Shown here piece by piece: positions 21,544 through 29,866 of a stretch of DNA of 32,201 nt. A program made the translations under genes and the position numbers. The notes beneath the pieces are model-generated. The model was not told where the DNA came from and made no database searches. It saw nothing but the letters and a program-made list of their open reading frames with translations. Each line of letters opens with the position of its first letter. Position 1 is the first letter of the stretch. This DNA comes from a virus. The stretch spans positions 1 to 32,201 of IMG/VR virus record IMGVR_UViG_3300009154_004099. One strand, given 5' to 3'.

Positions 21544-24500
21544 ATGGCAGCATTATTATCACCAGGTCTCAGTATTACAGTTACTGATGAAAGCGCATAT
21601 CTACCAACAGCAGTTGGCACAATCCCATTTATTTTATTTGCTACTTCGGAAAATAAAATAATCAATAATTCACTAGCGTCAGGCACACGTAAAGTCAATG
21701 CTGGAAAAGTTTTTGGTGTAAGTAGCCAACGAGAGTTAGTCAATCTATTTGGCATGCCAACCTTTAGGCAAACGGCTGCCGGAACACCAATTCACGGAGA
21801 CGAACTAAATGAATATGGATTGATGACAGCTTATAGCGCATTGGGCTTGGGAAACCGTGTTTGGGCAATGAGAGCAGATATCGACTTAGATCAATTAGTT
21901 GGCACCACTGTCCGACCAAAAGGCGAAGTTCCGGATGGTACAAATTGGTTTGATATAGATGATACTGACTGGGGAATTTATGAATATGACCAAATTTTAG
22001 ATACCTTTGTAAATAAAAAACCAATATTGGTTACATCACAATCCGATATAACTTTACAAAGCAATGTTCCAGTGCCCAACAATAATATTGGTAATATTGG
22101 AAGTTATGCAGTAGTGGTATGGGATGCAAATAATCCAGTATTTTACAAAAATTTGAATAATATTTGGGTAGAAGTTGGATCCGCTGAATGGATGGTAAGC
22201 CACCCAACAGTTTTAGGTCAATCTGATTCTATCAGCACTACTATGGAAAGTAAATTTTCAATTAATGGTATTGAAATAGTAATACCTGACAATACAACTG
22301 ATATTAAGGATATTGTTAATTTAATTAACGCAAAAAATATTAGAGGCGTGACAGCAAAATTATTAAATAATAGATTGGCATTATACGCTAATAAAACAAG
22401 TCAAAGCGTTACTTCGGGCGGTGCTGGGTTTGGTCCAGCCATTGACGACGGCGCCATTCAATTAATTGATTTGAATGAAAGCCCATTGGAAACAATTTTA
22501 GGAATTGATCCTGGAAAATATTATTCGCCAACTTTATATTTTGGTAGTTACGTGCAAGCTCCTGCATGGAATGCAGCAGACTCTATACCAAGACCAACTG
22601 GTAGTATTTGGTTAAAAACTAGTGCATCAGGACAAGGCGCAAATTTTGTAATTAAACAATATAGCACAACAACAAAGATTTGGAGATCATTGGCTACCCC
22701 AGTCTATGCTGACGGATATAAAGCACTATTAGGTTTAGATCCTAATGGTGGCGGATTTGGTATAGCTGCGGGCACAATGTTTGTAAAATATGACATAAAC
22801 AATTCTGGGTTATTGAATTTTAGATTCTATCAGTTAAATTCGGCAGGTAAAACATTGGTTCTTGGAAGCAGCGTTCCTGGCACATTTATTACTGGAAGCA
22901 AATTTTCCATGTTGGTGTCTAAATTCGGAGTTGGTAGCCCAGAAATTTATGAAATCACTCTGAGTGGCACAACAGCAAAAGATTTTGTGTCATCTATTTT
23001 GGCTGCTAATATTGAAAACGTTGAAGCCAGAATAGAGTCTTCTGGGTTGATAGCTATTGGGCATAGATCAGGCGGGCTAATTACTTTGATCAACAAAACA
23101 GATGGAAGTAATCCAATAACTACCGCAGGATTTACTAATAGCACACCAGGAGTTGTGGCTAACATTGTTCCTGGATCTATTACATTAACTAATTGGACAA
23201 CAGTTCGTTATACTTACAGTAGACAAGAGCCATATACGGCACCAGATGATGGAACTCTTTGGTATTACAGTGACCCAACTCAAGTTGATATTATGATTTG
23301 TGATACTACTGGTTGGAAGGGTTATAAAAACGTAAGTCGCGATCCTCGTGGTTATAATTTACAATTAACAGACCCTAAAGGTGTTATAGTTAGCGCAAGT
23401 GAACCAGTATCCCAAAGTGACTTAACAGAATTAGTTCCTGGTGATTTGTGGTTAGATACTGGTGATTTGGAAAATTATCCTAGAATATATCGTTATGAGT
23501 CTTCAAATAAATGGATGTTGATTAATAATACTGATAGAATAAGCCAAAATGGTATTGCATTTGCTGACGTGCGATGGGACGGGTCTGGCACAGCTAACCC
23601 TATCACCGGTCAGTATCCAAATATTGCGGCGTTACAGACTAGTAACTATGTAGATTTGGATGCACCTGACTATAGATTATATCCTCGTGGCACATTGCTG
23701 TTTAATTTACGTCGTGGTGGTTATAATATTAAAAAGTTTGTTAATAACCACTTTAACGCACAAGCATATCCAAATCAGACGTTGCCAGCAATAACCGATG
23801 CTTGGGTTACTGACAGTGGTTTGAAGGGCGACGGCACACCATATGTTGGTCATCATGCTCAAAGAGCTTTGATTGTCAAAGCATTGCAAGGAGCACTTGA
23901 TGCCAGTAGCGATATAAGAGAGGAAACATATAATTTTAATTTATTGTTGGCTCCAGGATATCCTGAGTTAGTAGATAACTTGATTGGCTTAAATAATGAT
24001 CGTAGTAATACCGGCTTTATCATTGGCGATACACCAATGACGTTGTCGGCGGATATAAATTCAATAACTGCGTATAATAAAAATGAAGCAATTAATCATG
24101 ATCCTTATTTGGCATTATATTATCCGTCTGCATTGACTAATGATTTGTTGGGTAATGAGATTGCAGTCCCCCCAAGCCATGTTATGTTACGCACTTATAT
24201 CAGGAGTGACAATGTTAGTTACCAATGGTTCGCTCCCGCCGGAACACGTCGTGGGTTAGTTGATAATGCTAATGGAATTGGATATGTTGATGCTAATACC
24301 GGATTATTTGTGAAATCGGGCATTAATCAACAAATGCGGGACGCAATGTATGAATTAAACATCAACCCAATCACATCGTTGAATGGTGTTGGATTGGTTG
24401 TTTACGGACAAAAAACTCGAAACCCTATTGCAAGTAGTATGGATCGTGTTAATGTTGCTAGGTTGGTAAACTATGTGCGTGTGGTTTTACAGGCACTAAC

Positions 24501-24762
24501 AAATCAATTCTTGTTTGAACCTAATGACAAAACAACACGTGATCAAGTTAAACTGGTTGTTGAAAGCGCATTGAACGATTTGGTGGTTAAACGTGGCATA
24601 TACGATTATCTAGTAGTATGTGACTCGAGTAATAATACTTCGGACCGCATTGCTAGAAGTGAACTATATGTAGATATAGCCATTGAGCCTATGCGTGATG
24701 TTGAGTATATCTATGTTCCAATTCGTTTGAAGAATCCAGGAACTATCAAAGGTGTAAAATAA
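21544..24762 (+). CDS. 18: Tail sheath protein (T4 gp18-like), enlarged
   Basis: A 1072-residue contractile sheath subunit. The N-terminus (LLSPGLSITVTDESAYLPTA..TIPFILFATS, then GNRVWAMRAD) and the C-terminal domain from about residue 650 (FADVRWDGSG, YLRYPRGTL-like segment, TPYVGHHAQRALIVKALQGA, LLAPGYPELVDN, YYPSAL, NPITSLNGVGLVVYGQKT, RVNVARLVNYVR, ending RDVEYIYVPIRLKNPGTI) are those of the gp18 family. T4 gp18 has 659 residues; the surplus lies in the middle (about 120-650). Those insertions would decorate the outside of the sheath. Two stretches (about 237-300 and 452-525) look like copies of one small alpha/beta module. A CTAAATA late element and good ribosome site precede it, and a terminator follows. 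Confidence 0.93.
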   Translation: MAALLSPGLSITVTDESAYLPTAVGTIPFILFATSENKIINNSLASGTRKVNAGKVFGVSSQRELVNLFGMPTFRQTAAGTPIHGDELNEYGLMTAYSALGLGNRVWAMRADIDLDQLVGTTVRPKGEVPDGTNWFDIDDTDWGIYEYDQILDTFVNKKPILVTSQSDITLQSNVPVPNNNIGNIGSYAVVVWDANNPVFYKNLNNIWVEVGSAEWMVSHPTVLGQSDSISTTMESKFSINGIEIVIPDNTTDIKDIVNLINAKNIRGVTAKLLNNRLALYANKTSQSVTSGGAGFGPAIDDGAIQLIDLNESPLETILGIDPGKYYSPTLYFGSYVQAPAWNAADSIPRPTGSIWLKTSASGQGANFVIKQYSTTTKIWRSLATPVYADGYKALLGLDPNGGGFGIAAGTMFVKYDINNSGLLNFRFYQLNSAGKTLVLGSSVPGTFITGSKFSMLVSKFGVGSPEIYEITLSGTTAKDFVSSILAANIENVEARIESSGLIAIGHRSGGLITLINKTDGSNPITTAGFTNSTPGVVANIVPGSITLTNWTTVRYTYSRQEPYTAPDDGTLWYYSDPTQVDIMICDTTGWKGYKNVSRDPRGYNLQLTDPKGVIVSASEPVSQSDLTELVPGDLWLDTGDLENYPRIYRYESSNKWMLINNTDRISQNGIAFADVRWDGSGTANPITGQYPNIAALQTSNYVDLDAPDYRLYPRGTLLFNLRRGGYNIKKFVNNHFNAQAYPNQTLPAITDAWVTDSGLKGDGTPYVGHHAQRALIVKALQGALDASSDIREETYNFNLLLAPGYPELVDNLIGLNNDRSNTGFIIGDTPMTLSADINSITAYNKNEAINHDPYLALYYPSALTNDLLGNEIAVPPSHVMLRTYIRSDNVSYQWFAPAGTRRGLVDNANGIGYVDANTGLFVKSGINQQMRDAMYELNINPITSLNGVGLVVYGQKTRNPIASSMDRVNVARLVNYVRVVLQALTNQFLFEPNDKTTRDQVKLVVESALNDLVVKRGIYDYLVVCDSSNNTSDRIARSELYVDIAIEPMRDVEYIYVPIRLKNPGTIKGVK

Positions 24763-24783
24763 TTAGTTGAATCTGATTATTGT

Positions 24784-24810
24784 AAAATAGGAGCGCATTG
24801 CTCCTATTTT
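24784..24810. terminator. Bidirectional intrinsic terminator between gp18 and the homing endonuclease
   Basis: AAAATAGGAGC (24784-24794) pairs perfectly with GCTCCTATTTT (24800-24810) around a 5-nt loop (GCATT). U-tracts lie on both sides when read from either strand. It serves gp18 on the plus strand. On the minus strand it overlaps the first base of the endonuclease stop codon (24810-24812), so it can also end that transcript. Confidence 0.9.
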
Positions 24811-26465
24811 TATGACTGAGATATATTCAAAACCCACTTGCCACTACCGCAGTCCCAAATACGCCTGTACCCCTGACCGATTCTATTTTCGTACTCAGTT
24901 AATGATTGGTCATCTGAACTATTTTTTCTTAATTGATATCTATGAATTCTAATATCATCACCACTTTTAAAATACCAATAATTAACAGCAGTATTACCTT
25001 TAAACTCAAACCCTAAAGTTTTATATAAATTACCATCACTCCATCTACGATCACTAAATGACAATATTTCTACAGGATGATGATTTAAAATAAAATGTTT
25101 TAGTAATTTACCAGCAGCACCCACAATATGGGTGTTGAGCTTCCCACAAAATCTAGACAACTCCCAATGTTTTTCCTGTGATATATGGCCTTTGGCCTTT
25201 GTTAATTTAGAAAAAGTCATCAATGACAGCAATTCGTCCTCATAATATAATCCTAATTTAATAGAAGAGTTAGCGAATCCTTGTATATGATTTGCGTCTA
25301 AAAACTTTCTTGCATCGGATGAAGTTACTGATTTTACTTGACATTTTCTGGCATAATACGTTTTATTTGCGGCAACGTGCAGTATATGTCTTATACGGTC
25401 ACAAACAATATCCTTTTTATATTGCCATTCGTCCTCAAAAATTTGAATAAGACGTATGTTTTTTTCTTCGGCCAATTTCAATTTTTTTAAATGAAATGTT
25501 TTTGATACACGTTGATCGTTGTGCCAAAATAATCCATGGAATTCAAATCCTACTTTCTGGACTGAGCAATATATGTCTATTTCTTTTCTATCCAAAATTC
25601 TCACATTATTTTCAGTTTCTATACACAAAGATTGATTTATATATTTTCTTAATTCGTTTTCCTTGTTAGAACCTTTATTTAAGTGACCACATTCTGCACA
25701 AGCAGTGCCGGTGTGATTGATTCTCCATTTAAATGTTTCAGATGGTAATTCATCAACCTTGTTGCATACAATGCATGAAAATTCAATTCTATCGCAAGGC
25801 TGTGTATATTGTTGACTATCGTTGATGCTAGTGGATTTGATGACACTAATGCTGGGACACAATGATTTCCATTTTTCTAGAGATCTGTGCCCAACAAAAT
25901 CAATCCACTGTTGGGATTTTGAGTAGTGTTCAGATCCATAATTTTTAAGCATAGTAACTTTGCATTTCTCAGCATGATCGGGCAATTGGCCTGGATTGTT
26001 TACACCATATTTTTTTTTAATCGTTTCTCTTCCTTTTACATTTAAATTTTTTGATCCATCAATCATTCTTTGCCTTGATTTATCTGAAACAAGTGCCCCA
26101 TATTTTTCAACCATAGTGGCTTTTCTTTTTTCCTGAGTTTGAGTCAATTTAGCAATGTTCTCAACGCCATATTTTTCTAATAAAGTTTTTTTTTGTTTTT
26201 CTATCCTAAGAGCTTGTCGATCATCAGTAGTGGCCAAAACATTTCGGCATTTAGTAGAGCATGTAGTTTTACCTAAAGATTTAACAATGCCACTGCATAC
26301 ATAACAATAGGGGCTTCGGTCATTGACTAGCGCATCAATTTGCAAACTTAATTGTACATTTGGATATAAGGAATTTAATAGCTGAATCCATTCAGGATTT
26401 TTTAGTGCAACTCTTTGCCGCCACCTGGGGGCAATTTGTTTTAATGATTCTTTTAATGTTGGCAT
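24810..26465 (-). CDS. Free-standing homing endonuclease, Vsr-like (EDxHD-type) nuclease with NUMOD-like repeats
   Basis: A 551-residue protein. A zinc knuckle comes first (C54xxC57, C69xxxC73). Four repeats centred on K-(Y/N)-Y-G or E-K-Y-G follow (KYG near residues 98, 121 and 152; NYG near 175), with intervening EKRKATM/EKCKVTM helices that resemble DNA-reading NUMOD-type repeats. A second zinc ribbon is CIVC (231-234) with CAEC (256-259). The nuclease core has E295-I-D297, V-G-F-E308-F-H-G-L-F-W-H315 and IRLIQIFEDEW (337-347), the pattern of the Vsr-fold phage homing endonucleases (EDxHD group). A C-terminal domain (about 370-545) includes LDANHIQGF and HRYQLRK. It sits between gp18 and gp19 on the opposite strand, typical of a mobile gene at a conserved junction. 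No intron or intein is seen in either neighbour. Confidence 0.85.
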   Translation of the reverse strand: MPTLKESLKQIAPRWRQRVALKNPEWIQLLNSLYPNVQLSLQIDALVNDRSPYCYVCSGIVKSLGKTTCSTKCRNVLATTDDRQALRIEKQKKTLLEKYGVENIAKLTQTQEKRKATMVEKYGALVSDKSRQRMIDGSKNLNVKGRETIKKKYGVNNPGQLPDHAEKCKVTMLKNYGSEHYSKSQQWIDFVGHRSLEKWKSLCPSISVIKSTSINDSQQYTQPCDRIEFSCIVCNKVDELPSETFKWRINHTGTACAECGHLNKGSNKENELRKYINQSLCIETENNVRILDRKEIDIYCSVQKVGFEFHGLFWHNDQRVSKTFHLKKLKLAEEKNIRLIQIFEDEWQYKKDIVCDRIRHILHVAANKTYYARKCQVKSVTSSDARKFLDANHIQGFANSSIKLGLYYEDELLSLMTFSKLTKAKGHISQEKHWELSRFCGKLNTHIVGAAGKLLKHFILNHHPVEILSFSDRRWSDGNLYKTLGFEFKGNTAVNYWYFKSGDDIRIHRYQLRKNSSDDQSLTEYENRIGQGYRRIWDCGSGKWVLNISQS

Positions 26466-26472
26466 ATAATAT

Positions 26473-26479
26473 TATTTAG
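26473..26479 (-). promoter_or_regulatory. Late-promoter-like CTAAATA abutting the homing endonuclease start
   Basis: On the minus strand CTAAATA ends 7 nt before the ATG at 26465. Late initiation would leave a leader of about 2 nt. No Shine-Dalgarno is visible. Confidence 0.4.
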
Positions 26480-26488
26480 TTGTTTGTG

Positions 26489-26517
26489 ACTATATTTGTA
26501 CCTTTTTTTAATTTAAA
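26489..26517 (-). promoter_or_regulatory. Possible sigma70-type promoter of the homing endonuclease
   Basis: On the minus strand TTTAAA (26517-26512) is followed after 17 nt by TATAGT (26494-26489). The -10 matches 5 of 6 and the -35 matches 4 of 6. Start would be near 26482 with a leader of about 17 nt. Confidence 0.35.
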
Positions 26518-26524
26518 TTTGCCC

Positions 26525-26567
26525 ATAATGAAATCATTATCATAGTACATAATGATTTTTTATCATT
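26525..26567. repeat. Cluster of nested AT-rich palindromes upstream of gp19
   Basis: ATAATGA and its complement alternate: ATAATGA (26525), TCATTAT (26534), ATAATGA (26549), ATCATT (26562). The best stem pairs AAATCATTAT (26531-26540) with ATAATGATTT (26549-26558), 10 bp with an 8-nt loop, running into T residues. It could end plus-strand read-through before the gp19 late promoter, or be a scar of the neighbouring mobile gene. Confidence 0.4.
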
Positions 26568-26571
26568 TTTG

Positions 26572-26578
26572 GTAAATA
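26572..26578 (+). promoter_or_regulatory. Putative late promoter (GTAAATA) for gp19
   Basis: GTAAATA lies 44 nt before the gp19 ATG, the longest leader of the set and the weakest match at the first base. TAATATAAAC at 26602-26611 is an alternative but overlaps the ribosome site. Confidence 0.4.
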
Positions 26579-26622
26579 AAGTATAAGAGAAAATATCTCA
26601 TTAATATAAACAGGAGAAATAT

Positions 26623-27246
26623 ATGGCAGTAGCGTCATTAACAAAATTCACAGTTCCTTTAGCAGTAAACCAAAGTGCTAGTAGTCAAGGTCTATTAATG
26701 CCCAAATTGCCCTTTAGATTTAGGGGTAGTTTTCAGGGTTTTGGTGTATTAGGTTCTAATACTAATGAATTAACAAAGCAAATTGTTAGTTTTACTAGAC
26801 CAAGTCTGTCATTTGCTGACATTGATGTGCATGTTTATAATAGTACTCTCAAAATAGCTGGAAAGCCTTCTTGGGGAGATTGTACAATAGTGTTCCGTGA
26901 TGACGCTCCAAACAATGTATCTAAATTGATTGGTGAACAGATTCAGAAACAATTTGATTTTATGGAGCAAAGTAGTGCAGCTAATGGCAGGGATTATAAA
27001 TTTGTTAGCACTATTGAAATGTTGGATGGCGGCAACGGCATTAATGAACCAGTAGTATTAGAGGCTTGGGAGTTATATGGATGTTATATCCAACAAGCAC
27101 AATATGGGGATTTAAATTATAGTGGAACTGATCCGGTACAAATCACTTTGACTGTTAGATTTGATAATGCAGTACAGACTCCACGTGGTTCTGGTGTTGG
27201 TGCATATGTTGGGCGATCAAGTGGTGGTGGCGCAATAACATCATAA
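26623..27246 (+). CDS. 19: Tail tube protein (T4 gp19-like)
   Basis: A 207-residue protein of the gp19 tube family (163 residues in T4). Family-type parts are the N-terminal LPFRFRGSFQGFGV...NELTKQIVSFTRPSLSF, IDVHVYNSTLKIAGKPSWGDCTIVFRDD, the helix SKLIGEQIQKQFDFMEQS, and WELYGCYIQQAQYGDLNYSGTDPVQITLTVRFDNAVQ. Tube subunits stack as hexamers inside the sheath and carry DNA. The extra residues are partly a Gly/Ser-rich C-terminal tail. A strong Shine-Dalgarno (AGGAGAA, 26612-26618) precedes it, and it has its own terminator. In T4 gp19 directly follows gp18; here a homing endonuclease lies between. Confidence 0.93.
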   Translation: MAVASLTKFTVPLAVNQSASSQGLLMPKLPFRFRGSFQGFGVLGSNTNELTKQIVSFTRPSLSFADIDVHVYNSTLKIAGKPSWGDCTIVFRDDAPNNVSKLIGEQIQKQFDFMEQSSAANGRDYKFVSTIEMLDGGNGINEPVVLEAWELYGCYIQQAQYGDLNYSGTDPVQITLTVRFDNAVQTPRGSGVGAYVGRSSGGGAITS

Positions 27247-27251
27247 TTTTT

Positions 27252-27291
27252 AAAAATGCTTAAGACCTTGCCTATGGTTTTAAGCATTTTT
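27252..27291 (+). terminator. Intrinsic terminator after gp19
   Basis: A 16-bp stem (27252-27267 with 27276-27291, one G-U pair) and an 8-nt loop (TTGCCTAT). The arms are AAAAATGCTTAAGACC and GGTTTTAAGCATTTTT. The U-run is part of the right arm. It lies 5 nt after the gp19 stop and isolates this highly expressed gene. Confidence 0.88.
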
Positions 27292-27307
27292 GGTGCATAT
27301 TTTTGTC

Positions 27308-27314
27308 ATAAATA
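27308..27314 (+). promoter_or_regulatory. Putative T4-type late promoter (ATAAATA) for the LysM-tube operon
   Basis: ATAAATA (preceded by C) lies 20 nt upstream of the ATG at 27335, directly after the gp19 terminator. The leader lacks a recognisable Shine-Dalgarno. Confidence 0.6.
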
Positions 27315-27334
27315 TATTGTAATAATATAGTTCT

Positions 27335-29491
27335 ATGGCAACACAAGACTCAAATTTAGGTCCAAATTCTTCAGCTTCTACAACAGAAAATGCGTCTGTA
27401 GATTCTTCTGCTGGCTCCTACTTAATAAAAAAGGGCGACAATTTAACTAAAATCGCCAAAAATAATGGAACTAGTATAGATGCCATTCTCAAATTAAATC
27501 CACAAATTACCAATAGAGATTTGATATATGCTGGATCTAACTTAACGCTTCCAGCACCCCCCACATCAACAGTTACCGAAACACAAACAGATTTGAGTAA
27601 TGTAAAAACTGATGACGGGAATGGTCAAACAACAATGGCACCTGCGGCAGTGGATAATAACAAGGCACAGGAAGCGTCTCCCGATAACGAGGATATAGAA
27701 GGCTATGCAAATGGCGGCGCTGCTGGCGCAAGTCAGGCAGAGAATGATGCAATAAATAAGGCCTTGGGTGGTGGATTGGGATCAAAACCAATGAGCATAA
27801 CTGGTTCAAGTTCAGGATCACCAGCAACTCAAGTGTCTGGAAAAACTATTACCCCGTTTTTAAGAGACTATCAACACGCCAGTAAGTTATTCCGTGGTGG
27901 TCAGCTTCCTGATGGTCAGCAGGGCTTAATGCCTAAAAATGGTTTTTTATTCCATGTCGTATTTGATTTAGCCCCAAATATTACTAGAGCAGTTAGTTTG
28001 GTTGAACTAGGAATGTTAGTAAAAGCAATCACTCTCCCAAAATTTACTGTAGAAATGAAGCAACAAAATGCATATAATAGAGTGAATTACACTCAGACCA
28101 AAATTAAATATGATCCAGTGAGTATATCATTTCATGATGATAGTGCTAACGTTGTGAGAGATTTTTGGTTTAGTTATTTTAATTATTATTATAGAGATAG
28201 TGATTATTCAGAATCTCTGTATCAAATTAAACACAAATATAATGAGAGATCTGCCGTTGATTGGGGATATTCACCAAAAAACTCAACAAATTCAGAATTT
28301 TTAAATAGTATAAGAATTTTCAGCTTGCATCAGAAAAATTTTAGTGAGTATGTTTTAGTAAATCCTATTATAAAATCTTTTAAACACGGGGACCATAAGT
28401 ATGACGAATCAAATACATTAATGAGCCACGATATGGTTGTTGAGTATGAAACAGTCTTATATTATAGTGGAACTATTAGTGAGGATACTGTAAAAGGTTT
28501 TGGCACCATACGTTATGATAAGACCCCATCTCCTAATTTAGGAAAAGAAGAAAACTTGATGGGCCCTGGGTCAGCAACTGATAGAACAAATAAAGGGTCT
28601 AATAGACTATCATCAGACAAACCTGATGGGTCAAAACAGCCTTTAGAAAATCCAAAAAATAATCCCCCAGCTAAAGATTGGATTACTAGTGCTGGTGATA
28701 GCATATTTGGAAAAGATAGTTTTATAAGTAATAAAATTTTTGTACCGATAGCCAAATCAATTGCGCATAATGCAACCTCCAAAGTTACTACGGCAATTAA
28801 CAAAACAGTAGGACAATCAATAGCAAAAGTTCAGGGCGCTCTTGGCCCAACAATTGGTGGAATAGTTGTGCCAGCAGTTACTGAAGGATTTGGGGGAATA
28901 CCAAACATAGGATCTTATGTAGTTAATAAAGGATCAAATATTCTTTCAAATGCTTCAAATAAAACACCAATAGTTGATCAAAGTATCAATCAATCCAACA
29001 ATACTCCCAACCAAATAGCATTTTCGTCAACAGTGAGTGAGTTTTCCATAACTGATCAAAATGTGACTCAGATTATTCCGATGACTAATATGACTAATCT
29101 GACTAATATGGCGACTGCTCTTAACATTACTGACCAAGGCCTGCCAGGGGCAAATTTAACAGATACTGAAAATTTACAGGTGTCATCTATTGATAATCGA
29201 ATAAAAATGTTAACCAAGTCGATGTCTGATGCACAAACCCAACTAGATAAATATCAACCACAGTTGTCGATGGCATTGGAAAATATTAAATTTTTTAATA
29301 AAAAAATGAATGAAAAAATATCGAATGGCTCTTCTGCAAGTTCACCAGTTATAAAAAAACTTCAAAGCTATTTAGATCAGCAAATCGAAATTAAAGCATT
29401 TGCTGAACAACAAGTTTCCGAAGCAGATCAACAGTTGATTAGTTTAAAAAAATCAAAACAACTTTTAGTTAAGGAGCTTGTTAAAAAATGA
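27335..29491 (+). CDS. LysM-domain protein with tail-tube-like fold and C-terminal coiled coil (probable baseplate/tube protein)
   Basis: A 718-residue protein. A LysM domain is clear at about 28-72 (SYLIKKGDNLTKIAKNNGTSIDAILKLNP...L..AGSNLTLP). A low-complexity Ser/Thr/Pro linker follows. Residues about 195-400 (GFLFHVVFDL...LVKAITLPKFTVEMKQQNAYNRVNYTQTKIKYDPVSISFHDD...FWFSYFNYYY) resemble the tube-fold domains of gp19/gp54-type tail proteins. Residues about 615-718 are heptad-like helix (IDNRIKMLTKSM.DAQTQLD..., then QQIEIKAFAEQQVSEADQQL). LysM domains occur in contractile-tail baseplates, for example T4 gp53. A role as tube initiator or baseplate tube protein is likely, but I cannot assign a T4 gene number. 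The start ATG has no Shine-Dalgarno. It heads a plus-strand operon running to gp16, and its stop overlaps the next gene by 4 nt. Confidence 0.72.
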   Translation: MATQDSNLGPNSSASTTENASVDSSAGSYLIKKGDNLTKIAKNNGTSIDAILKLNPQITNRDLIYAGSNLTLPAPPTSTVTETQTDLSNVKTDDGNGQTTMAPAAVDNNKAQEASPDNEDIEGYANGGAAGASQAENDAINKALGGGLGSKPMSITGSSSGSPATQVSGKTITPFLRDYQHASKLFRGGQLPDGQQGLMPKNGFLFHVVFDLAPNITRAVSLVELGMLVKAITLPKFTVEMKQQNAYNRVNYTQTKIKYDPVSISFHDDSANVVRDFWFSYFNYYYRDSDYSESLYQIKHKYNERSAVDWGYSPKNSTNSEFLNSIRIFSLHQKNFSEYVLVNPIIKSFKHGDHKYDESNTLMSHDMVVEYETVLYYSGTISEDTVKGFGTIRYDKTPSPNLGKEENLMGPGSATDRTNKGSNRLSSDKPDGSKQPLENPKNNPPAKDWITSAGDSIFGKDSFISNKIFVPIAKSIAHNATSKVTTAINKTVGQSIAKVQGALGPTIGGIVVPAVTEGFGGIPNIGSYVVNKGSNILSNASNKTPIVDQSINQSNNTPNQIAFSSTVSEFSITDQNVTQIIPMTNMTNLTNMATALNITDQGLPGANLTDTENLQVSSIDNRIKMLTKSMSDAQTQLDKYQPQLSMALENIKFFNKKMNEKISNGSSASSPVIKKLQSYLDQQIEIKAFAEQQVSEADQQLISLKKSKQLLVKELVKK

Positions 29492-29862
29492 AATTATTTG
29501 ATACTAGTAGTTTGAATCAAATTTCAAATGTTACTCAAAATGCGCAGACCTATTTTAATAATTTGAGTTTATCAAATCTGACCGTAAGTCAGAATGTTGA
29601 TGACGCCGTTGTGGCATTTTTTGAAAATATAACAGAAACTAAAGAAGGTGCCAAAGCTATTGCTGGATTGGTTATTTTATCATCATTGAGCCAAGGGCTG
29701 GAGACTATGGACGTTATTAAAAAATTCTCAGACATGCCGCCCAGTGAACTCAGTGCATATACTGCTATGTTTTTAAATCTAAATAGAGTCGGTACCAGCT
29801 ATTTAGGTATAACAAATGCCCCATATACCAACAAATATGTAAAAAGATTGATTATAGCTTAG
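29488..29862 (+). CDS. Small protein of unknown function in the tail/head operon
   Basis: A 124-residue protein whose ATG overlaps the stop of the LysM-tube gene (ATGA) and has AAGGAG 11-16 nt upstream (29471-29476), so the start is firm. It looks mainly helical (AKAIAGLVILSSLSQGLETMDVIKKF, then PSELSAYTAMFLNLNR). The hydrophobic run at about 55-70 is short and more like a buried helix than a membrane segment. I recognise no family. Tight coupling to the preceding gene suggests a partner or chaperone of that tail protein. Confidence 0.7.
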   Translation: MKLFDTSSLNQISNVTQNAQTYFNNLSLSNLTVSQNVDDAVVAFFENITETKEGAKAIAGLVILSSLSQGLETMDVIKKFSDMPPSELSAYTAMFLNLNRVGTSYLGITNAPYTNKYVKRLIIA

Positions 29863-29866
29863 TATT

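Noticed and set aside
24763-26622. Group I intron or intein associated with the homing endonuclease
   Set aside because: gp18 and gp19 are complete and uninterrupted, and no intron core or splicing blocks are visible; the gene is free-standing.
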